From assembly GCF_003688285.1 (NCBI RefSeq), contig NZ_RCNT01000005.1, positions 197,106 to 261,105 on the forward strand: a stretch of DNA of 64,000 nucleotides. The letters are read 5' to 3'. Both the position numbers and the translations under genes were made by a program. Shown here piece by piece: positions 58,230 to 64,000 of the stretch. The notes below the pieces were generated by a model that was not told the DNA's origin, did not search any database, and worked only from the letters and a program-made list of their open reading frames with translations. How positions within the stretch are numbered: the first letter of the stretch is position 1; every line of letters starts with the position of its first letter. The stretch comes from Rhodophyticola porphyridii (GTDB lineage: Bacteria; Pseudomonadota; Alphaproteobacteria; Rhodobacterales; Rhodobacteraceae).

Positions 58230-59579
58230 ATGCCCACGGAAATTCTGATGCCCGCCCTCAGCCCCACGATGGAGGAAGGCACGCTTGCCAAATGGCTGGT
58301 CAAGGAAGGCGACGAGGTCAGTTCCGGCGACCTTCTGGCCGAGATCGAGACCGACAAGGCCACGATGGAGTTCGAGGCGGTGGATGACGGCGTGATCGGC
58401 AAGATCCTCGTGGCCGAGGGCACCGAGAACGTCAAGGTCAACAGCCCCATCGCCGTGCTTCTGGCAGATGGAGAAAGCGCCGACGATATCGGCAGCACCG
58501 ACAGTGCGCCCAAACCGGCGGAGACCTCGTCGCAGACCGCGCCCGCGGAGGCATCGGAGCAGACCGCGCCCGCCAAGGGCCATGGCCGTGGCGAGACGGA
58601 GGCCACGCCCGCCCCCGCCGCCCCCACATCGGGCGATGGCACGCGCATCTTCGCCAGCCCGCTGGCGCGGCGCATTGCGGCGGACAAGGGCCTTGACCTC
58701 GCCGCGATCAAAGGCTCCGGCCCCAGAGGCCGCATCGTGAAATCGGATGTGGAAAACGCCACCGCCGCACCCAGGGCGGACGCGCCCGCCAGCGCGCCCT
58801 CGGCGGCCCCCGCTGCTGCCGCGACGGCGGGAGGGGCGATGCCCACCGGTCCGGCCACCGAGACCGTGCTCAAGATGTACGAGGGTCGCGAGTTCGAAGA
58901 GGTCAAGCTCGACGGGATGCGCAAGACCGTGGCCGCCCGCCTGACCGAGGCGAAGCAGACGATCCCGCATTTCTACCTGCGCCGGGATATCCGGCTCGAT
59001 GCGCTTCTGGCCTTCCGCGGCCAGCTCAACAAGCAACTTGAAGCCCGCGGCGTGAAACTCAGCGTCAATGATTTCATCATCAAGGCCTGCGCCAACGCCC
59101 TGCAACAGGTTCCGGCGGCCAATGCGGTCTGGGCCAACGATCGCATGCTGCGACTGAAACCCTCCGATGTGGCGGTGGCCGTCGCCATCGAAGGCGGCCT
59201 GTTCACCCCGGTTCTGAAAGACGCGGAGATGAAATCCCTGTCCGCCCTCTCGACGGAGATGAAGGATCTCGCCGCGCGGGCGCGGGAACGCAAACTGGCA
59301 CCCCATGAGTATCAGGGCGGCACCTTCGCGATCTCCAATCTCGGCATGTTCGGCATCGACAATTTCGACGCGGTGATCAATCCGCCCCATGGCGCGATCC
59401 TTGCGGTCGGCGCGGGCGTCAAGAAACCGGTCGTCGGCAAGGATGGCGAACTGGCCGTGGCCACCGTGATGTCGGTCACGCTCAGCGTCGATCACCGGGT
59501 CATCGACGGGGCACTTGGCGCGGAACTGCTGCAAGCCATCGTCGACAACCTGGAAAATCCGATGGTGATGCTGGCCTGA
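58230..59579 (+). CDS. pdhC: Pyruvate dehydrogenase E2, dihydrolipoyl acetyltransferase
   Basis: 449 residues. One lipoyl domain (Lys43), Ala/Pro linker, peripheral subunit-binding domain (~145-180: [20 protein letters not shown] and [12 protein letters not shown]), and catalytic CoA-transferase domain with HRVIDG near the C-terminus. Core of the PDH complex. No lpd gene follows before the terminator, so E3 is probably encoded elsewhere. Confidence 0.97.
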   Translation: MPTEILMPALSPTMEEGTLAKWLVKEGDEVSSGDLLAEIETDKATMEFEAVDDGVIGKILVAEGTENVKVNSPIAVLLADGESADDIGSTDSAPKPAETSSQTAPAEASEQTAPAKGHGRGETEATPAPAAPTSGDGTRIFASPLARRIAADKGLDLAAIKGSGPRGRIVKSDVENATAAPRADAPASAPSAAPAAAATAGGAMPTGPATETVLKMYEGREFEEVKLDGMRKTVAARLTEAKQTIPHFYLRRDIRLDALLAFRGQLNKQLEARGVKLSVNDFIIKACANALQQVPAANAVWANDRMLRLKPSDVAVAVAIEGGLFTPVLKDAEMKSLSALSTEMKDLAARARERKLAPHEYQGGTFAISNLGMFGIDNFDAVINPPHGAILAVGAGVKKPVVGKDGELAVATVMSVTLSVDHRVIDGALGAELLQAIVDNLENPMVMLA

Positions 59580-59614
59580 TCGCGGTCTTCGGTCGCAAGC
59601 AAGAGCCTGTCGCA

Positions 59615-59648
59615 AAACGGGCGGTGCCGGAACCGGTGCCGCCCGTTT
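59615..59648. terminator. Bidirectional terminator after pdhC
   Basis: AAACGGGCGG-TG-CCGG and CCGG-TG-CCGCCCGTTT form a long stem with one internal mismatch pair, flanked by A and T runs, between two convergent genes. Confidence 0.85.
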
Positions 59649-59657
59649 CGATTTCGG

Positions 59658-60458
59658 CTAGCGGTAGTCCGGCTTGCGCTTCTGCATCTGCGCCATCACC
59701 GTCTCGATCTGGTTCGGCGCCCCAAGCAAGCCGGCCTGAAGGCGCGCCTCCAGCGCCAGATCGGCCTCCGTCTCCCCGGCCCAGAGCGCATCGGCCAGCA
59801 CCTTGGCCGCGCGCACGGCGTCGGGCGATTTCGCCGCAAGCTCACCGGCAAGGACCCGCGCGGCGGCCAGCGGGTCCGGGGCCACCCGCGTCACGAGCCC
59901 CTCGGCCAGCGCCGCCTCGCCCGACAAGACCTGCCCCGTCATGATCAGCGCCTTGGCCCGGTCCACCGGCATCAGGCGCGGCAGGGACAGGCTTATGCCC
60001 ATATCCGGGATCAGGCCCCATTTCGCCTCCATGATCGACAGCCGGGCCTCCGGGGCGGCAATGCGGAAATCCGCCGCCAGCGCGATCTGTAATCCGGCAC
60101 CGAAACACACACCCTCGATGGCTGCGATCACCGGGACGGGGAGATCCATCCAGACCTGCGCCGGGCGCTGAAACCGGTTGGCGGTGCGGCCGTCGGGCGG
60201 GGCCAGCATCTCGGCCTTCACCTGGTCCAGCTTGCCCGCCATCTGCATCAGAACGCCGGTGTCCATCCCGGCGCTGAAATCGCCGCCCTCCCCCGTCAGG
60301 ATGACCGCGCGCAGGTCGTCCCGGTCTGCCAGCGCCTCGCCAAGCTCCACCAGCTCGTCCAGAAGCTCCAGCGTGACCGCATTCTTCTTCCGCGGGCGGT
60401 TCAGCCGCACCTCCACCACCGGGCCCTGTTCATCGATGACGGAAACCAGCGTGCCCAT
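59658..60458 (-). CDS. Enoyl-CoA hydratase/isomerase family protein
   Basis: 266 residues. Crotonase fold: GGDFSAGMDTG oxyanion region, AAIEGVCFGAGLQIALAAD, and ARLSIMEAKWGLIPDMG with the catalytic-type Glu. Starts VVEVRLNRPRKKNAVTLELL. Substrate not predictable; likely fatty-acid or amino-acid catabolism. Confidence 0.92.
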   Translation of the reverse strand: MGTLVSVIDEQGPVVEVRLNRPRKKNAVTLELLDELVELGEALADRDDLRAVILTGEGGDFSAGMDTGVLMQMAGKLDQVKAEMLAPPDGRTANRFQRPAQVWMDLPVPVIAAIEGVCFGAGLQIALAADFRIAAPEARLSIMEAKWGLIPDMGISLSLPRLMPVDRAKALIMTGQVLSGEAALAEGLVTRVAPDPLAAARVLAGELAAKSPDAVRAAKVLADALWAGETEADLALEARLQAGLLGAPNQIETVMAQMQKRKPDYR

Positions 60459-60534
60459 GGATGCTCTCCCCTTGCTACCCGCGACCGAACAGACCGGTCG
60501 AAGGGCGCGGGGTCAAGCCTGACCGGGCGTCGCG

Positions 60535-61110
60535 CTATCGCCGGAACGGGCTGGGCCGCAGTCCCGCGCGGGCGCTTTCCACCACCTCATCGACACGCCT
60601 GATGCGGGTCGGCGCGGTTTTGGCGGTCTTGATCCATTCCAGCGTGCCGCGTTTCACGCTGCGCGGCCAGCCGTTCCAGACGGGCATCAGCGGCCCCAGA
60701 GCCTCGGCAAGATCGTCCGGCACCTCCAGACGCTCCACATCGTCCAGAAACTGCCACATGCCATTGGCCTCCGCGGCGGCGATCTTCGCCTCGCCGGCCG
60801 GCGTCATCCGGCCTTCGGCCCGCATCCGCGCCACGATCTCCTTGTTGACCGCCGACCAGGCCGAGCTTTCGTTGCGCGGGGCCACGCGGTGCTTCATCCG
60901 GTCCGCGTCCAGCGCGGCCACCTGCGCATCGACCCAGCCCCAGCAAAGCAGTTCCTCCACCGCCTGCCCCCATGGCAGGTAATCGGGGTGATGTTTCTTG
61001 TAGGTGGCAAGCCAGGCGGTCCTGGCGGTGGCATGGTTTTCGGCCAGCCAGTCGCGCAACTCCGCGCGCGACCTGACGATCACAAGAGGTGTATCCTCCG
61101 GCCCCGTCAT
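60535..61110 (-). CDS. YdeI/OmpD-associated family protein
   Basis: 191 residues from ATG 61108-61110. Family landmarks: AELRDWLAENHATARTAWLA, LPWGQAVEELLCWGWVDAQV, and the C-terminal SVKRGTLEWIKTAKTAPTRI helix. Cytoplasmic protein of unclear function. Ends 76 bases upstream of the enoyl-CoA hydratase gene start, same direction. Confidence 0.88.
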   Translation of the reverse strand: MTGPEDTPLVIVRSRAELRDWLAENHATARTAWLATYKKHHPDYLPWGQAVEELLCWGWVDAQVAALDADRMKHRVAPRNESSAWSAVNKEIVARMRAEGRMTPAGEAKIAAAEANGMWQFLDDVERLEVPDDLAEALGPLMPVWNGWPRSVKRGTLEWIKTAKTAPTRIRRVDEVVESARAGLRPSPFRR

Positions 61111-61156
61111 GCGGACGACAGGCGCAGGGCCCGCATCACCTCTACGCGCCCGGGTC

Positions 61157-63958
61157 TCAATGCGCCTGGGCCCAGTTCGCCCCCTGCCCCGCATCCACGG
61201 TCAGCGGCACCGAAAGCTGCACCGCCGGGTCGGCGGCGGCCTCCATCACCTCGCGGGCGCGGGCGATCAGATCGTCCACCGCGTCCTCCTCCACCTCAAA
61301 CAGCAACTCGTCATGCACCTGCAACAGCATCCGGGCCGGGCACCCTTCGATGGCGTTTTCCATGCGGATCATCGCACGCCGGATCACATCGGCCGCCGTG
61401 CCCTGAATCGGGGCATTGATCGCCGCGCGATAGGCAAAGCTGGCCTTCGGCCCCTTGGCATTGATCTCGGGCGTATGGATCTTGCGCCCGAACAACGTCT
61501 GGACATAGCCGTTCGATTTCGCGAAATCCCTGGTCGCGTCCATGTAGTCGCGGATACCGGGGAACCGCTCGAAATAGCGGTCGATGAAACCCTGCGCCTC
61601 GGCCCGGGGAATGCGCAGATTGCGCGCCAGACCGAAGCCGGAAATGCCGTAGATCACGCCGAAATTGATCGCCTTGGCCTGCCGGCGCACATCCGGCGTC
61701 ATCTCGTCCAGCGGCACGTTGAACATCTCGGACGCGGTGATCGCATGAATGTCCTGGCCCTCCCTGAACGCCTGTTTCAGCGCGTCGATCCCCGCGATAT
61801 GAGCAAGAATCCTCAATTCGATCTGTGAATAATCAAGCGAAACCAGAACCTTGCCCGGCTCGGCGATGAACGCCTCCCGGATCCGCCGGCCTTCTTCGGT
61901 GCGCACCGGAATGTTCTGCAAGTTCGGATCGGTCGAGGCCAGCCGCCCGGTATTGGCGCCCGCGATGGAATAGGACGTGTGGACCCGGCCGGTCTCCGCG
62001 TTGATATGGTCCTGCAAGGCATCGGTATAGGTCGATTTCAGCTTGGAAAGCTGCCGCCAGTCCAGCACCCGCGCGGGCAGATCATGGCCCTGCGCGGCCA
62101 GATCCTCCAGCACGTCTGCGCCCGTGGCATAGGCCCCGGTCTTGCCCTTCTTGCCCCCCTCCAGACCCATCTGATCGAACAGGATCTCGCCCAGTTGCTT
62201 GGGCGAGCCCACGTTGAACGGCGTCCCCGCCAGGGCGTGGATCTCATGCTCCAGCCCGGCCATTTTCTGCGCGAATGCGTTGGACATGCGGCTGAGCGTA
62301 TCGCGGTCAACCTTGATCCCGGCCATCTCCATGCGCGCCAGCACCGGCACCAGCGGGCGCTCCAGCGTTTCATAGACCGTGGTCACCTGCGCGCGGTGCA
62401 AGGCGGGCTTGAACTGCTGCCAGAGGCGCAGGGTGATATCCGCATCCTCCGCCGCATAGGGCGCCGCATCGGCGATGCCGACCTCGGCAAAGGTGATCTG
62501 CGATTTGCCGCTTCCCAGGAGGGATTTGATCGGGATCGGCTGATGCCCAAGATAGCGGTCCGAGAGCGTGTCCATGCCGTGCCCGTGAAGCCCCGCATGC
62601 ATCGCGTAGGACATCAGCATCGTATCGTCGATGGGCGCCACATCCACCCCGTAGCGGGCAAGGATCTTGGCGTCGTACTTCATGTTCTGCCCGATTTTCA
62701 GGATCGACGGTTCCTCCAGCATCGGCTTCAGCGCATTCAGCACATCGGTCAGCGGCAGTTGACCATCGACCCGTTTCTCTCCGCCGAAAAGATCGTCCCC
62801 GCCCTCCCGGTGGCCCACGGGAATGTAGCAGGCCAGGCCCGCCTCCGTCGATAGGCACACGCCCACCAGATCGGCGGTCATCTCGTTCAGGCTGGTGGTT
62901 TCGGTATCGACCGCCACGTATCCCACGGCATGGGCCCTGGCGATCCACGCCTCCAGCGCGGCCATGTCGCGCACGATCTCATAGGCGGAATGGTTGAAAG
63001 GCACGGCTTCCGGCGCGCCCTCGGCCACGGGGGCGGGCGTATCGGCGATCTCGGGCGCCTCCACACCCATCTGCTCGGCGATCCGGCGGGTGAGCGTGCG
63101 AAACTCCATTTCCGCCAGAAACGCCATCAGCGGGCCTGGCTCGGGGTCCTTCACCTCCAGCTCTTCCAGAGTCACCTCGATCGGTGTTTCCGTATCCAGC
63201 GTCACCAGCCGTTTCGACAATCTGATCTGCTCGGCAAACTCGATCAGCGTCTCGCGCCGCTTGGGCTGCTTGATTTCGTCCGCCCGCGACAGAAGCGTCT
63301 CCAGATCCCCGTATTCGTTGATCAGCAGCGCGGCGGTCTTGACGCCGATGCCGGGCGCGCCCGGAATGTTGTCGACGCTGTCGCCCGCCAGCGCCTGCAC
63401 GTCCACCACCCGATCCGGGCCGACGCCGAACTTGGCCTCGACCCCCTCGCTGTCGATGCGCAGGTTCTTCATCGCGTCCAGCATTTCGACGCCGCCACCG
63501 ACAAGCTGCATCAGGTCCTTGTCCGACGAAATGATCGTGCAACGCCCGCCCGCCTCGCGCGCCTGCCGTGCCAGTGTCGCGATGATGTCATCGGCCTCGT
63601 AGCCCTCCAGTTCCAGACAGGCGAGGTTGAACGCGCGCGTGGCTTCCCGCGTCAGCGGGATCTGCGGGCGCAAATCCTCTGGCATTTCATCGCGGTTGGC
63701 CTTGTACTGGTCGTACATGTCATTGCGGAACGTGTGCGATCCCTTGTCGAAGACAACCGCCGCATGGGTCGGCGCATCGGGTCCGGTGTTCCCCTCGATC
63801 ATCTTGTGGATCATGTTGCAAAAGCCGCTCACCGCACCGACGGGCAGACCGTCGGATTTGCGCGTCAGCGGCGGCAGCGCATGGTAGGCGCGAAAGATGA
63901 AGGCCGACCCGTCCACGAGGTGCAGATGATGTCCCTTGCCGAATTTGTCGCCCGCCAT
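61157..63958 (-). CDS. polA: DNA polymerase I
   Basis: 933 residues from ATG 63956-63958 with GGGAGA upstream. All three domains are complete: 5' nuclease (LHLVDGSAFIFRAYHAL, TIISSDKDLMQLV), 3'-5' exonuclease (VDTETTSLNEM, QNMKYDAKILARYG, YAAEDADITL) and polymerase (VSLDYSQIELRILAHIAG, INFGVIYGISGFGLARNL, QVHDELLFEVEEDA). Works in Okazaki-fragment processing and repair. Start lies 42 bases from the window edge, so its promoter is probably outside. Confidence 0.98.
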   Translation of the reverse strand: MAGDKFGKGHHLHLVDGSAFIFRAYHALPPLTRKSDGLPVGAVSGFCNMIHKMIEGNTGPDAPTHAAVVFDKGSHTFRNDMYDQYKANRDEMPEDLRPQIPLTREATRAFNLACLELEGYEADDIIATLARQAREAGGRCTIISSDKDLMQLVGGGVEMLDAMKNLRIDSEGVEAKFGVGPDRVVDVQALAGDSVDNIPGAPGIGVKTAALLINEYGDLETLLSRADEIKQPKRRETLIEFAEQIRLSKRLVTLDTETPIEVTLEELEVKDPEPGPLMAFLAEMEFRTLTRRIAEQMGVEAPEIADTPAPVAEGAPEAVPFNHSAYEIVRDMAALEAWIARAHAVGYVAVDTETTSLNEMTADLVGVCLSTEAGLACYIPVGHREGGDDLFGGEKRVDGQLPLTDVLNALKPMLEEPSILKIGQNMKYDAKILARYGVDVAPIDDTMLMSYAMHAGLHGHGMDTLSDRYLGHQPIPIKSLLGSGKSQITFAEVGIADAAPYAAEDADITLRLWQQFKPALHRAQVTTVYETLERPLVPVLARMEMAGIKVDRDTLSRMSNAFAQKMAGLEHEIHALAGTPFNVGSPKQLGEILFDQMGLEGGKKGKTGAYATGADVLEDLAAQGHDLPARVLDWRQLSKLKSTYTDALQDHINAETGRVHTSYSIAGANTGRLASTDPNLQNIPVRTEEGRRIREAFIAEPGKVLVSLDYSQIELRILAHIAGIDALKQAFREGQDIHAITASEMFNVPLDEMTPDVRRQAKAINFGVIYGISGFGLARNLRIPRAEAQGFIDRYFERFPGIRDYMDATRDFAKSNGYVQTLFGRKIHTPEINAKGPKASFAYRAAINAPIQGTAADVIRRAMIRMENAIEGCPARMLLQVHDELLFEVEEDAVDDLIARAREVMEAAADPAVQLSVPLTVDAGQGANWAQAH

Positions 63959-64000
63959 TGCCGTCTCCCACACTGATGCTCTTGGTTCTACCCAAGTGCC

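Overview
The window is a high-GC, gene-dense chromosomal segment of an alphaproteobacterium, most likely a member of the Rhodobacteraceae (Roseobacter/Rhodobacter group). This rests on family-level recognition of the proteins, on two DUF1127-type or DUF1127-like small genes, on a perfect GTTC-N7-GTTC-type SOS box, on a single-domain BLUF protein, and on the ftsB-pdhA-pdhB-pdhC arrangement in which E1-beta carries its own lipoyl domain. I see no phage, plasmid, IS element, tRNA, rRNA or CRISPR array. Most of it is core chromosome, with an accessory-looking left third.

Layout. 1-4 kb: end of ferredoxin-NADP reductase, an Ala/Glu-repeat membrane-anchored protein, infC (which appears to start with ATA), a LysR regulator coupled to a sugar O-acetyltransferase, and a divergent 58-residue gene. 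4-15 kb, mostly minus strand: a form II (AYRGAGR-type) CO-dehydrogenase-like molybdenum hydroxylase in the order S-L-M, with maturation genes (MoeA-like, XdhC/CoxF-like, CoxE-like VWA protein, MoxR/CoxD-like ATPase), interrupted by an OmpA-type protein and by a small secreted-protein gene split by an in-frame TAG. 15-24 kb, minus strand: a full urease set in transcription order ureD, ureA, X, ureB, X, CMD protein, repeat, ureC, secreted protein, DUF1127, ureE, ureF, ureG, interleaved with non-urease genes, a structured leader and a hairpin-rich repeat-like patch.

24-42 kb: pyrC, pyrE, dnaB, then alr-mlaE-mlaF and a small membrane protein with stop/start overlaps, a GNAT and a PqiA-like gene flanking an SOS box, an autotransporter-type barrel protein, radA-cvpA-purF, a BLUF photoreceptor, bioY, an SDR, a serine hydrolase, and a coiled-coil protein with zapA. 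42-60 kb: a central-carbon block (tkt, two gap paralogues, pgk, class I fba, ftsB, pdhA-pdhB-pdhC). Related palindromic sites (best copy TGTTACCGCTAACA) lie upstream of both gap genes, fba and pdhA and suggest a shared LacI-type regulator. The window ends with an enoyl-CoA hydratase family gene, a YdeI-like gene and polA on the minus strand.

Functional threads: molybdenum hydroxylase assembly, urea hydrolysis with nickel insertion, pyrimidine and purine synthesis, lower glycolysis/gluconeogenesis feeding pyruvate dehydrogenase, replication and repair (dnaB, radA, polA), and division (zapA, ftsB). The least understood items are the TAG-split secreted protein, the ureE-leader structure, the secreted protein overlapping pdhA inside the pdh operon, and several micro-ORFs.
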